Shown: positions 39,211 through 47,967 of the stretch, piece by piece | Layout of the letters: each line of letters opens with the position of its first letter | Position numbering within the stretch: the stretch's first letter is position 1 | Assembly: GCA_016721115.1 (NCBI GenBank) | Contig: JADKIW010000001.1 | Location: forward strand, 263,501-327,500 | Reading direction: 5' to 3' | Length of the DNA stretch: 64,000 bases | DNA from: Candidatus Defluviilinea proxima | GTDB taxonomy: Bacteria; Chloroflexota; Anaerolineae; Anaerolineales; Villigracilaceae | Position numbers and translations under genes: made by a program | Notes under the pieces: model-generated | Database searches by the model: none | Seen by the model: only the letters and a program-made list of their open reading frames with translations | Told to the model about the DNA's origin: nothing

Positions 39211-40095
39211 ATGCATTATGACCTCTGTCTCCCCTGGTACTGGGAATATGATATTGACTTTGTCCGCTTCGTTGAACAGGCTTGTAACGAACAAGGACTC
39301 ACCCTCTGGCAGGTCACACCTGATAATTTGCTTGAATCCATCACGGCATTGTATAAGGGCGAAAAATCATTCAACACGCTCCTCGACCGTTCTCAAGGCG
39401 ACGATAGCTTCCTCCCCATCAATAACTGGGCAAAAGAATACAATAAAAGGCGCATCAACCCTCCTGAGCTTTCCAAATGGTCAGAAGATAAAGCCACGAT
39501 GCACCTTGAATTGATGAACGCAGGCATTCATACACCTTATACGATTTTGCTTGCCCCTTTCATTGAACAACCTGCCATCCCATTATTGGACTTGGCTCCA
39601 CTTGGACACCAATTCGTCATCAAGCCATCCAATCAAGGCGGCGGCTATGGCGTGATCCTTGGCGCATCCTCCCTCGACCAGGTCTTACGTGCCCGCATGG
39701 AATTTCCGCAGGAAAAATATCTACTTCAAGCTAATATCACCCCTCGCACCATTCAAGGACGCCCCGCCTGGTTCCGTGTGTTCTACTCGGTCGGCAAAGT
39801 CTATCCCTGTTGGTGGAATCCGCTGACACATGTATTTGCCACAGTGACACAATCTGAAGAAAATAAATATGACCTTGCGCCTCTACACGATATCACCAGA
39901 CGCATCGCATCTCTCTGCCGTTTAGACTGGTTCACCACCGAAATAGCTTTGACTCACGAAGAGTTCATCGTCGTGGACTACGTCAACGACCAAATCGATA
40001 CCCGCATCCAATCCAAAGCCGTAGATGGTGTACCTGATGATGTAATGAGAAATGTTGCAACTCAATTGGTGATGCTGGCAAAGCAAAACCACTAA
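39211..40095 (+). CDS. ATP-grasp family protein
   Basis: 294 residues. The central FVIKPSNQGGGYGVILG (about 130-146) is the ATP-grasp lysine and glycine-rich loop. Downstream KYLLQANITPR supplies the ligase strand and FIVVDYVNDQIDTR (about 250) the metal-binding Asp/Asn. The N-terminal part (YDLCLPWYWEYDIDFVRFVE) is a Rossmann-like pre-ATP-grasp region. Such enzymes join a carboxylate to an amine; substrates are unknown. It is probably leaderless (TACAAT 6 nt before the ATG). Confidence 0.82.
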   Translation: MHYDLCLPWYWEYDIDFVRFVEQACNEQGLTLWQVTPDNLLESITALYKGEKSFNTLLDRSQGDDSFLPINNWAKEYNKRRINPPELSKWSEDKATMHLELMNAGIHTPYTILLAPFIEQPAIPLLDLAPLGHQFVIKPSNQGGGYGVILGASSLDQVLRARMEFPQEKYLLQANITPRTIQGRPAWFRVFYSVGKVYPCWWNPLTHVFATVTQSEENKYDLAPLHDITRRIASLCRLDWFTTEIALTHEEFIVVDYVNDQIDTRIQSKAVDGVPDDVMRNVATQLVMLAKQNH

Positions 40096-40210
40096 GAAAA
40101 ACGCCAAAGGCGTGAAGCGATTCTATTTTTCTAATTCCAATAATGAATCCAAACAATAATCGTTACATCCCTTCGGGATTGATAATAACTACTTATAGTA
40201 AGGAGTCACC

Positions 40211-41290
40211 ATGAAAAAGCCTCGTGCCCGCGATCTCGGCATTCCCTTTGAAGGTGAGACAGGCAAATACAACGCCATCACAGACGTGGATGGTATCACC
40301 GTCGGCTACGCCACAATCATCGAAGGTGACTCTGCGCGAACAGGAGTGACCATCATCCACCCACGAGGCAAAGACAATCATGATCCTGTGTTCGCAGGTT
40401 GGTTCCCCTTCAACGGTAATGGCGAAATGACAGGCTCTGCATGGGTCGAAGAGGGTGGCTTCCTTGAAGGTCCGATCGGGATCACAAACACACATTCGGT
40501 TGGTGTGGTGCGTGATACGATCATCCAATGGCAGGCGGAAAATGATAAGCTGTTCCAAAAATGGTCCCTTCCGCTTGTGACGGAAACTGCCGATGGCTGG
40601 CTCAATGACATGAATGCTTTCTTCGTCAAACCTGAACATGTAAGAGAAGCTTTAGAGAACGCTGAATCAGGCTCGATCCAAGAAGGAAGCGTGGGCGGAG
40701 GGACGGGCATGTTATGTTACGAGTTCAAAGGCGGCAGTGGCACATCATCCAGAAAATTATCTGAAAAACTCGGCGGCTGGACAGTGGGTGCATTCGCACA
40801 AACCAACTTCGGGCGAAGATATCAACTCACAGTGGCAGGCGTTCCTGTGGGACAACACTTGAAAGATGATGCAATTTGGACGAACGGCGAAAATCCATTC
40901 AAGCAGGATGATGGCTCGTTGATCGTTGTCATCGCCACGGACGCGCCGCTTCTCCCCCATCAACTCAAGCGATTGGCAAAACGTGCATCGCTCGGCATGG
41001 CACGGACGGGTTCGCTCGGCGGCAATGGCTCAGGCGACATTTTTCTTGCGTTCTCAACAGCCAACCCCAATGTTGCAAACGGCGATGAGAAGGGATTGGC
41101 TCCGCTTCAATCATTGAGCAACAATTTTATTGATCCACTCTTGATCGCATCAGCTTATGCAACCGAGGAAGCAATCGTCAACTCGATGATCGCCGCAGAT
41201 GATATGGTGGGACATAACGGTGTCAGCATCAAGGCGTTGCCGCATGATACGTTGATGGATGTTATGAAGAAGTACAACAGGATGGGATAA
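40211..41290 (+). CDS. P1 family peptidase (DmpA/BapA-like aminopeptidase)
   Basis: 359 residues of the S58 self-processing hydrolase family (DmpA). GGFLEGPIGITNTHSVGVVRD (about 79-99) is characteristic. The segment SVGGGTGMLCYEFKGGSGTSSR (about 160-181) contains the autocleavage site before Gly-Thr-Ser, with Ser the likely nucleophile. GRTGSLGGNGSGDIFLAFSTAN-like residues near 265 complete the active centre. The enzymes cleave N-terminal residues, including D-amino acids or beta-peptides. AAGGAGTCACC precedes the ATG. Confidence 0.92.
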   Translation: MKKPRARDLGIPFEGETGKYNAITDVDGITVGYATIIEGDSARTGVTIIHPRGKDNHDPVFAGWFPFNGNGEMTGSAWVEEGGFLEGPIGITNTHSVGVVRDTIIQWQAENDKLFQKWSLPLVTETADGWLNDMNAFFVKPEHVREALENAESGSIQEGSVGGGTGMLCYEFKGGSGTSSRKLSEKLGGWTVGAFAQTNFGRRYQLTVAGVPVGQHLKDDAIWTNGENPFKQDDGSLIVVIATDAPLLPHQLKRLAKRASLGMARTGSLGGNGSGDIFLAFSTANPNVANGDEKGLAPLQSLSNNFIDPLLIASAYATEEAIVNSMIAADDMVGHNGVSIKALPHDTLMDVMKKYNRMG

Positions 41291-41342
41291 AACGTACTTC
41301 GACAAAATGTGCTTGTAATTTGAATCTAAATTAACAATCCCC

Positions 41343-41371
41343 TTGACAAAAAGTGTCACAACAGATATATT
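41343..41371 (+). promoter_or_regulatory. Promoter and likely operator of PadR gene 1
   Basis: TTGACA (41343-41348), a 17-nt spacer, TATATT (41366-41371): a near-consensus promoter. The -35 is inside the inverted repeat TGACA-N5-TGTCA (41344-41358), a probable autoregulatory PadR site. A GATATAT direct repeat overlaps and follows the -10. Confidence 0.7.
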
Positions 41372-41402
41372 CCTATGTAGATATATGTCTAAAGGAGTAC
41401 AG

Positions 41403-41975
41403 ATGCCACTTACCCATGCCATTCTTGGTTTTCTCGATTACATGCCCATGTCGGGCTATGACTTGAAAAAGACCTTCGATCAATCCATTTCCCATTTCTG
41501 GTCGGCAACGCAAAGCCATATCTACAAAGCTTTGGAAAACATGGAAAAAGACGGGTTGGTGACATCAAAAGTCATTCAACAGGAAGGAAAGCCTAATCGA
41601 AAGCAGTATCAAACTACGGATGCTGGAAGAGCCGAATTACATCGCTGGATATCCACTCCCCTGCCTGTCGAAAGTCCCCGTACGGCGTGGCTCATACAAG
41701 TCTTCTTCGCACACAATGCCACCAATGAGGAAATCGCCACTCTGTTTGAAAAGCGGATCGAGGAACTGAACGGATATGTATCGCGGTGTCAGTTCGCTCA
41801 AACGAACATTGACGAAAGCTACAAGCGGGTCGGTATAAAACGATTGCGTGACCTCTGGCAATTGACTTTGGATTATGGCATGAGCTATTACGAAAACGAG
41901 ATCGCCTGGTTGGAAAAAACTTTGCCACAAGTCCGCAAACTGCCCGCCATGGAAATGCCAAAGAAACGCTCATGA
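41403..41975 (+). CDS. PadR family transcriptional regulator
   Basis: 190 residues starting MPLTHAILGFLDYMPMSGYDLKK. The N-terminal PadR winged helix (about 1-85, with SHIYKALENMEKDGLV as recognition region and the RKQYQTTDAGRAEL wing) is followed by the longer C-terminal dimerisation helices of the Vir-type subgroup (LFEKRIEELNGYVSRC). Start at 41403 behind AAAGGAGTACAG. It precedes an ABC exporter operon in the same direction, which it probably represses until a drug binds. Confidence 0.92.
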   Translation: MPLTHAILGFLDYMPMSGYDLKKTFDQSISHFWSATQSHIYKALENMEKDGLVTSKVIQQEGKPNRKQYQTTDAGRAELHRWISTPLPVESPRTAWLIQVFFAHNATNEEIATLFEKRIEELNGYVSRCQFAQTNIDESYKRVGIKRLRDLWQLTLDYGMSYYENEIAWLEKTLPQVRKLPAMEMPKKRS

Positions 41976-42036
41976 CCAATTACAACTCTTATTCTTACAT
42001 TCCGTAGATACACATAGTTTAATTCAAGGAGCTTTT

Positions 42037-42981
42037 ATGTCTAATATTCTCGAAGTAAAAGATCTCGTCAAAAAATATGACGACTTCACCGCTGTCAAAG
42101 GAATAACCTTTGACATCAAAGAAGGTGAGATCTTCAGCCTGCTCGGACCCAACGGTGCGGGCAAGACCACAACCATCTCGATGCTCTCGACCTTATACTC
42201 ACCCACTTCAGGTGACGCCACCATCGGCGGGCATTCCGTGAGCAAAGACCCAATGGCAGTCCGGCAGGTCATCGGCGTGGTACCGCAAGACTTGGCATTG
42301 TATGAAGACCTCACTGCAAAAGAGAACCTTATCTTCTGGGGGCAGATGTATGGTCTCAGTGGCAAAGCACTCAACAGCCGAGTGGATGAAGTGTTAGAGC
42401 AGATCGGTTTGGTGGATAAAGCTAAGAACCGGGTCAAAACTTATTCAGGCGGCATGAAGCGTCGTGTCAACATCGGCGTGGGACTGCTCCACAAGCCACG
42501 TCTGCTTTTCATGGATGAGCCCACCGTCGGCATCGATCCGCAATCACGCCGTGCGATCCTCGATACGGTCAAAGATCTCAACAAGCAAGGCATGACCGTT
42601 CTGTACACAACGCATTACATGGAAGAAGCCGCCGAACTCTCGAACCGTGTCGGCATCATTGACCATGGTGAACTCATTGCGCTCGGCACGCAGGATGAAC
42701 TCACCAAACAGGTTGGGCAAACCGACACGCTCATTTTGCACATCAGCGAAAACGAAGATGCAGATGCGCTCGCCAATTCACTCAAAGATATGCCTGATGT
42801 TCTCGAAGCCACCACCACCGATCATGAGGTATCCATCATCACACCATCGGCAGAAAATATTCTCGCATCGGTTGTGAGCAAAGCCAACGAGCGTGGCATC
42901 AAGATCCGTTCCATTGATATTCAAGAGCCAAATCTCGAAGCGGTGTTCTTGCATCTTACGGGCCGCGCCTTACGTGATTGA
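42037..42981 (+). CDS. ABC-2 exporter, ATP-binding protein
   Basis: 314 residues. Walker A GPNGAGKTTT (about 38-47), Q-loop VPQDLALYED, signature YSGGMKRRVNIGVGLL (about 134-149), Walker B LLFMDEPTVGIDPQ and switch TTHYMEEAAEL. A C-terminal regulatory beta domain (about 220-314) ends FLHLTGRALRD, matching the end of the first exporter ATPase (FIHLTGKALRD). It drives the two permeases downstream, probably in drug export. It follows the PadR gene after 61 nt. Confidence 0.94.
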   Translation: MSNILEVKDLVKKYDDFTAVKGITFDIKEGEIFSLLGPNGAGKTTTISMLSTLYSPTSGDATIGGHSVSKDPMAVRQVIGVVPQDLALYEDLTAKENLIFWGQMYGLSGKALNSRVDEVLEQIGLVDKAKNRVKTYSGGMKRRVNIGVGLLHKPRLLFMDEPTVGIDPQSRRAILDTVKDLNKQGMTVLYTTHYMEEAAELSNRVGIIDHGELIALGTQDELTKQVGQTDTLILHISENEDADALANSLKDMPDVLEATTTDHEVSIITPSAENILASVVSKANERGIKIRSIDIQEPNLEAVFLHLTGRALRD

Positions 42982-43045
42982 TTTCCTTATTTACGTGTTT
43001 CCTTGTGTACTTGTATACAGGTAGACACGTAAACAGGTACACACA
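42982..43045. repeat. Inverted array of 8-nt units (TKTACNTG type) between ABC genes
   Basis: In-phase 8-nt units: TTTCCTTA, TTTACGTG, TTTCCTTG, TGTACTTG on the left, then TATACAGG, TAGACACG, TAAACAGG, TACACACA on the right, whose reverse complements read as the same left-hand type (TGTACCTG, TTTACGTG, TCTACCTG). It fills the gap between the ATPase stop (42981) and the permease. Its architecture equals that of the TWGTCNNC arrays, with a different unit. Confidence 0.7.
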
Positions 43046-43054
43046 GAGACTCAC

Positions 43055-44320
43055 ATGATAAAACTCCTCCTTATCGGCATCAAAGACCTCAAGCTCATGT
43101 TCCGTGATCGAGCGGCGCTTGTCTTCATGCTCCTTGCGCCCTTCCTGCTCACCATCGGCATGGGATTTGTCACGGGTCGTTTTAGCGGCGGCTCCAGCGG
43201 GCTTTCTGATATTCCCGTCGTCATCGTCAATTTGGATAAACAGGATTTGGGCAACGCTCTCGAAGATCTGTTCAATTCAGCAGACCTGGCGGATATGATG
43301 GAGCCACTCGATTCACACAACGTGGACCCCGAAGCTGCTCGCCATCTAATTGATAATGACAAAGCCTCAGCCGCCATCATCATCCCAGAAGGCTTCACCG
43401 AAAGCATCATCCCCGCTGACGGAGCCATGCTCGACCCGAACTATGTTCAGCCCGAACCTGTAAAGATCGAAGTGTATGCAAACCCATCCAGCCCAACCAG
43501 CGCAGGCGTCGTCAAAGCCATCGTGGACGAATTCATCTCCCGTGTGGAAGAGGGACGCACCAGCGGTATGACATCCATTGTCGGGTTGATGACCAGTGGC
43601 TTGGTCAACCCACAAGATATGGCAAGTGAAGCAAAGGCATCATTTCAAAATGTGGACCAAGTCGAATCAACAGCACTTAAACTCAAGACCAACCAAGAAG
43701 GCGCTGATGCCGTTGACTTTGACATGCTTTCTTATTTTGCGCCTGGCATGGCATTGATGTTCCTCATGTATACCGTCTCCTATGGCGGGCGATCCATTCT
43801 CGCTGAACGTGCCCAAGGGACACTCCCTCGCTTGATGATCTCACCTACACAAACGTTCCAAGTATTAGGCGGCAAGGTGCTTGGTATCTTTTTCATGGGC
43901 GTTGCGCAAGTTGGAATTTTGATACTCGCATCCACCATTTTCTTCCAAGTGAAATGGGGTGATGCGTTGGGTGTCACAGTCTTAATTCTTGCAGCAGTCT
44001 TTGGCGCTTCGGGCTGGGGCATGTTGATCACATCATTGGCACGCACACCTGCGCAAGTGGGAAGCACGGGTTCAGCCATCATGCTCATCTTCGGCATCAT
44101 GGGCGGCAGTTTTATCAATCTTGAGAGCTTTCCTCCGTTCATGCAAACCATTAGCAAAATCACACCCAACGCCTGGGGCTTGGACGGTTTCACCACCCTC
44201 GCACTCGGCGGCACATTGAAAAATCTAGCCGAGCCGATCACTGCCCTGCTCGTTATGGGTGCTGTATTGTTTGCGATTGCGGTTGTGATTTTCAATCGGA
44301 ATGGATTGGTGCAGAAATGA
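43055..44320 (+). CDS. ABC-2 permease with large extracytoplasmic domain (first of pair)
   Basis: 421 residues. The N-terminal TM helix (RAALVFMLLAPFLLTIGMGFV) is followed by an extracytoplasmic region of about 180 residues, then five C-terminal TM helices. LAERAQGTLPRLMISPTQTFQVLGGKV is the conserved coupling segment before TM2. This is the ABC2_membrane_3 architecture seen in YhaP/NatB-type exporters. It overlaps the next permease by 4 nt (ATGA). The Shine-Dalgarno is weak. Confidence 0.92.
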   Translation: MIKLLLIGIKDLKLMFRDRAALVFMLLAPFLLTIGMGFVTGRFSGGSSGLSDIPVVIVNLDKQDLGNALEDLFNSADLADMMEPLDSHNVDPEAARHLIDNDKASAAIIIPEGFTESIIPADGAMLDPNYVQPEPVKIEVYANPSSPTSAGVVKAIVDEFISRVEEGRTSGMTSIVGLMTSGLVNPQDMASEAKASFQNVDQVESTALKLKTNQEGADAVDFDMLSYFAPGMALMFLMYTVSYGGRSILAERAQGTLPRLMISPTQTFQVLGGKVLGIFFMGVAQVGILILASTIFFQVKWGDALGVTVLILAAVFGASGWGMLITSLARTPAQVGSTGSAIMLIFGIMGGSFINLESFPPFMQTISKITPNAWGLDGFTTLALGGTLKNLAEPITALLVMGAVLFAIAVVIFNRNGLVQK

Positions 44321-45513
44321 AAAAAATATTCGCCATCGCGTGGAAAGACGCCATCATCCGATTTGCAAGTAAATCGGAGTTGATCTTCTTTATTATCCTG
44401 CCTGTTGTCTTCACCTTCCTATTGGCAGGTGGGACTCCCTCAGGCGATGATGACAACCGCATCCGTTTACTGGTTGTGGATGAAGCACAAACGCCGATCT
44501 CGCAACAGATCCTTGCCGAACTCGAAAACTCGACGGCTGTCCGCTCGGAGGTTGCCTCTCGTGATGAAGCACAGAAGCAATTCGACGATCGGCGTGCTTC
44601 GGCTGTGTTCATCATTCCAACAGGGATCGATATTGCGTCCCTGCAAAATGCTTCTGCAGAAGTGGAATTACTGCAACAGCCTAATAACATCAACGCTACC
44701 ATCGCCGAACGTGCCGTGCAGACAGCCATCCGCCGAGTGAGTAGTGCCATCTCTGCCGCACAGAGTGCAGTCAAACAACGAGAAGCGAAACAAGCATTTG
44801 CATCTGAAGTGGATAAACAAGCGTATTTCGAAAGTTCGCTGAAACTGGCACAGTCCATTCAAGAGGATGCGCCCGAGCGTGTGACTGTTGTGGAAGGTTT
44901 GACAGAAGATGAAGTTGATTACGACCCACGATCAAACTCATCTGCGGGACAGTTGATCACATGGGTATTCATTCCATTGTTCGGCATCTCAGCTTTGTTC
45001 GCCTACGAACGCCAGCAAGGGACATTACGTCGTCTGCTCACCACCCCATCCCGCAAAGCGACATTCCTACTCGGCACGATCTCTGGTCAAGTTGTGATGG
45101 CGTTGATACAAATGTTGTTATTGGTTGGGTTTGGAATCCTTGTGATGAAACTCAATTGGGGACGTGAACCATTGGCATTGTTCGTTCTGTTGCTTTGTTC
45201 GGCACTTGCCGCCGCCGCATTCGGCACAACGATGGGAACTTTCATCAAAACGGAAGGTCAAGCCAGTGGATTAAGTGTCATGTTCGGCATGGTCTTCGCC
45301 ATGATGGGCGGATGCTGGTATCCGCTGGAGTTGTTCCCGCCTGCAGTACAAAACGCTGTGAAGATACTTCCCACCACCTGGGCAATGCAAGGCATGCTGG
45401 ATTTGGGTCTACGCGGTGGAGGGTTGATAGATATCCTGCCTGAAGCTGGAGTCCTGCTTGGGTTTGCAGTGATATTCTTCAGTGTAGGAGTGATGAGATT
45501 TAGGTTCGAGTGA
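44317..45513 (+). CDS. ABC-2 permease with large extracytoplasmic domain (second of pair)
   Basis: 398 residues, with the same layout as its upstream partner. The first TM helix (FFIILPVVFTFLLAGG) is followed by an extracytoplasmic domain to about residue 215 and five TM helices. YERQQGTLRRLLTTPSRKATFLLGT is the coupling segment. The start codon overlaps the stop of the previous gene. A strong terminator follows, ending the PadR-regulated exporter operon. Confidence 0.92.
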   Translation: MKKIFAIAWKDAIIRFASKSELIFFIILPVVFTFLLAGGTPSGDDDNRIRLLVVDEAQTPISQQILAELENSTAVRSEVASRDEAQKQFDDRRASAVFIIPTGIDIASLQNASAEVELLQQPNNINATIAERAVQTAIRRVSSAISAAQSAVKQREAKQAFASEVDKQAYFESSLKLAQSIQEDAPERVTVVEGLTEDEVDYDPRSNSSAGQLITWVFIPLFGISALFAYERQQGTLRRLLTTPSRKATFLLGTISGQVVMALIQMLLLVGFGILVMKLNWGREPLALFVLLLCSALAAAAFGTTMGTFIKTEGQASGLSVMFGMVFAMMGGCWYPLELFPPAVQNAVKILPTTWAMQGMLDLGLRGGGLIDILPEAGVLLGFAVIFFSVGVMRFRFE

Positions 45514-45560
45514 GGAAAAAGTTATTCAGACGGTAGCAGGCTTAACGTAGTAATGAAGCG

Positions 45561-45592
45561 CAGAGTCCCGCATCAAAGCGGGACTCTGTTGT
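45561..45592. terminator. Bidirectional terminator between exporter and CPBP genes
   Basis: CAGAGTCCCGC (45561-45571) pairs with GCGGGACTCTG (45578-45588), followed by TTGTT. It serves both convergent genes. Confidence 0.85.
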
Positions 45593-46440
45593 TAATCCAC
45601 AGCAGGTAGACTTTGTCTTTGAACCGTCTTTGTAGAAAATATCCAAAAGACGAATGCAGTCACAATAAACAAACCAGTGATGGCGATTCGTACCATCAAC
45701 GGTGAAAACGAATCTATCAGCCAATATTCCTGCGAGTCAGCGATGTAGTTGACAACCCCATGAAAAAGGATGGCGATCAACACGCTGCCCTGACTCCAGT
45801 GATGGAGTTTGGTCATGATGTAAGCGATGGCGACCGTGCCGAATGGATAGAGAATGATCGACAGGGTAATAGGAATATCACCACGCCACTCAGGAAAAAG
45901 AAAAACAGGAAGATGCCAGAATGCCCACACCAAACCAAGGATGAAGCTGCTGTGAAAATCCCCGTAACGTTCTAGCAGGCGAGGCAACATAAATCCACGC
46001 CAACCTAGTTCTTCGCCGAGAGGTCCGATACCAAAAACAACCGATGCGATGACCGAGTTAATTGGTACAGCAACAACCAATGTCAGGAACACAAGCAAAG
46101 TTTCGTTTTCAGATGCTGAAATACCAAGCACTTGATAGCCAATAAAAAAGACCAATGGAAATATGAAAAAGGTTGCGAGATAAACCAGCAAGGAAACGCG
46201 CCACTGGAATAAACGCTTGATTAATGATTGAACACTAGTCCAACCTTCGAGGACTGTGATCACAATAATGGCGGCAATGCTGGGACCATAGGAAGCAACA
46301 TTAAGAAGCAGAAGATATCGTCCCGTGAAATGATAGCTGCCCTGCATGGCAATCAATTCGGGAAGCTGTATCAGCCACGATATGGAATAGGCAAGGATGA
46401 CATACGACCAGATTGGATGAGATTTGATCAAGGTTTTCAT
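45592..46440 (-). CDS. CPBP family intramembrane metalloprotease
   Basis: 282 residues with about eight hydrophobic segments. Motif 1 is GEELGWRGFMLPRLLERYG (Glu-Glu and Arg, about 135-153). Motif 2 is FILGLVWAFWHLPVF (His about 170). Motif 3 is probably the H in ILFHGVVNY. These are the conserved residues of CAAX-protease/bacteriocin-processing (Abi) enzymes. It acts inside the membrane, target unknown. AAAGGATATGCCAA is the Shine-Dalgarno. Confidence 0.92.
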   Translation of the reverse strand: MKTLIKSHPIWSYVILAYSISWLIQLPELIAMQGSYHFTGRYLLLLNVASYGPSIAAIIVITVLEGWTSVQSLIKRLFQWRVSLLVYLATFFIFPLVFFIGYQVLGISASENETLLVFLTLVVAVPINSVIASVVFGIGPLGEELGWRGFMLPRLLERYGDFHSSFILGLVWAFWHLPVFLFPEWRGDIPITLSIILYPFGTVAIAYIMTKLHHWSQGSVLIAILFHGVVNYIADSQEYWLIDSFSPLMVRIAITGLFIVTAFVFWIFSTKTVQRQSLPAVD

Positions 46441-46552
46441 TTGGCATATCCTTTCTGAATATTTTCAGGCGCATAAAGCCAAGCCTCAGATTGGATCTGA
46501 AGTTTGTCGAGGCAAACCAAGTTTTAGGTTACAAAGAGAATTGTCTTATGGT

Positions 46553-46587
46553 GAAACTTCCGCAAACGGATTGTTTGCGGAAGTTTC
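46553..46587 (-). terminator. 15-bp hairpin after the HAAS-sensor gene
   Basis: GAAACTTCCGCAAAC (46553-46567) and GTTTGCGGAAGTTTC (46573-46587) form a perfect stem three bases beyond the gene end at 46591. There is no T tract on the minus strand, so it may be a stability or processing hairpin instead of a terminator. Confidence 0.55.
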
Positions 46588-46590
46588 GAG

Positions 46591-47475
46591 TTAACTGACC
46601 AACATTGCTTTTGCCATCCGTCCATGCAATTGACCGATGCCGCGCACAAGATGCATGAAGGATGTCCACAATATCAAGCCGCCAAACGAGAACAGAACCA
46701 GTACCCAATAAGGCAGGAAGATGTGTTGATCGTTCCATTGCACCACAGGGGTGTTCCAGAACAATTGAATGAACGGCAATGCAATGAACGTCAGCGAGAA
46801 GGAAAGCACTGTCACCAACACCACAAAGTAGATGATCCCCAACACAAACTGAATAACCATATACAAGATCATCAGCCAGGTCGCCTTGTCTGTAACAAGC
46901 GCCTTCAATCGGTCAAGCCATTTCATATTCTGATGCGAGAACAACGGTCGGCGCGGCATGCGAATGCCCAACAGCGCTTCCACCAAACGTCCTTCCAACA
47001 GCGCCAGTCCACGCACGGAGAGCAGGAACAACAATGCAATTGGGAAACCAAAGATAAAGATCAAAAACGAAACAGACACTGAAACGCCCGTCACTGCCCA
47101 GGTGAAATAAATGATGCCCGTCACAAAAGCGATCAACATATAAAGCAATGCTCCCCATGCGCGGGCATCTGTGTACACGCCGAAGAAACGAGCAAGAATG
47201 GATTGACTCTTGATGCTGTTACTCGCAATAACAGGATGCGTGAGACGCTCCGCTGCCTTGTAGGCGGATGCCGTTTCATCAGGCGAGCCATATTGTTCGA
47301 TGACTTGACCCAACGCCTCTTCTTCAGACGTTTCAGGCTGGTCCTGTTTCAATGTAGCGAGTGCCACCCTGAGATGTTCCTCTGCATCGGCAAGTGCATC
47401 CTGCACAGTTGCGGCATCGCTATCTTTGAGCTCAGCTTTTAATTGATCGAGATACTCTTCAATGGATTTGATCAT
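46591..47475 (-). CDS. HAAS-domain membrane protein with duplicated sensor-type TM module
   Basis: About 294 residues. The N-terminal IKSIEEYLDQLKAELKDSD to IEQYGSPDETASAY is a HAAS helical module (DUF1700-like). Two similar membrane modules follow, each beginning LYM(L/V)I and including a GIIYF segment (about 110-190 and 215-290), typical of the putative-sensor family. HAAS proteins pair with PadR regulators. Here the PadR gene is directly upstream with a stop/start overlap (ATGA). The start is taken as the second of two close ATGs (47475) because AAAGGAGC is better spaced to it. Confidence 0.85.
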   Translation of the reverse strand: MIKSIEEYLDQLKAELKDSDAATVQDALADAEEHLRVALATLKQDQPETSEEEALGQVIEQYGSPDETASAYKAAERLTHPVIASNSIKSQSILARFFGVYTDARAWGALLYMLIAFVTGIIYFTWAVTGVSVSVSFLIFIFGFPIALLFLLSVRGLALLEGRLVEALLGIRMPRRPLFSHQNMKWLDRLKALVTDKATWLMILYMVIQFVLGIIYFVVLVTVLSFSLTFIALPFIQLFWNTPVVQWNDQHIFLPYWVLVLFSFGGLILWTSFMHLVRGIGQLHGRMAKAMLVS

Positions 47476-47477
47476 CT

Positions 47478-47837
47478 TCATGCTCCTTTGATCGCCTTGT
47501 CGACGAACGACTTCATTTGTTTCCACACACCCTGCCAAACGACAAGGGTCTCTTTACCTTCAGCCGTGATCTCGTAATATCTTCTCGGCGGACCTGAAAC
47601 GGAAGGCTCCACTTTGCTTTCGAGCAGTCCACTGCTCTCCAACTGACGAAGAACAGGATACAACGCTCCCTGCTTCATGAACGCTGTTTCACCACTGTAA
47701 TCGTCCAGCAGCTTGGCGATCTGATAGCCATACATGGGCTCCTTGCTATTATCCAACACGCTAAGCATCACAAGGGATGCGATCCCTGCGTTCAACTCTT
47801 TTTGAAATTTCTTTGTGAGAGTAGGCGAGTCAACCAT
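47478..47837 (-). CDS. PadR family transcriptional regulator
   Basis: 119 residues, short PadR type. The winged helix has MYGYQIAKLLDDYSG, a recognition region with GALYPVLRQLESSGLLESKV and the wing PPRRYYEITAEGKETL. It probably represses itself and the HAAS-sensor gene, with which it overlaps by its stop codon. AAAGGAGCGCC is the Shine-Dalgarno. It is a different subfamily from the PadR at 41403. Confidence 0.93.
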   Translation of the reverse strand: MVDSPTLTKKFQKELNAGIASLVMLSVLDNSKEPMYGYQIAKLLDDYSGETAFMKQGALYPVLRQLESSGLLESKVEPSVSGPPRRYYEITAEGKETLVVWQGVWKQMKSFVDKAIKGA

Positions 47838-47881
47838 GGCGCTCCTTTCAGTAGAATGGATTTGTTAGTATTATTGACTTA

Positions 47882-47910
47882 ATAATAGTACTTATTTGAC
47901 AATATGTCAA
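47882..47910 (-). promoter_or_regulatory. Promoter and likely operator of PadR gene 2
   Basis: On the minus strand: TTGACA (plus 47905-47910), a 17-nt spacer and TATTAT (plus 47882-47887). The -35 lies in the palindrome TTGACA-N3-TGTCAA (47896-47910), and a second imperfect palindrome (AGTATTATT...AATAATAGT) covers the -10. Confidence 0.72.
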
Positions 47911-47922
47911 GGATATTAATAG

Positions 47923-47950
47923 AAAAACCCCTCCGCTTTGGGAGGGGTCT
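47923..47950 (-). terminator. Intrinsic terminator after the Ser/Thr kinase gene
   Basis: On the minus strand CCCCTCC-CAAAGC-GGAGGGG is followed by TTTTTCT, 20 nt beyond the kinase stop. Confidence 0.9.
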
Positions 47951-47967
47951 TGTAAGCTTATAAGAAT

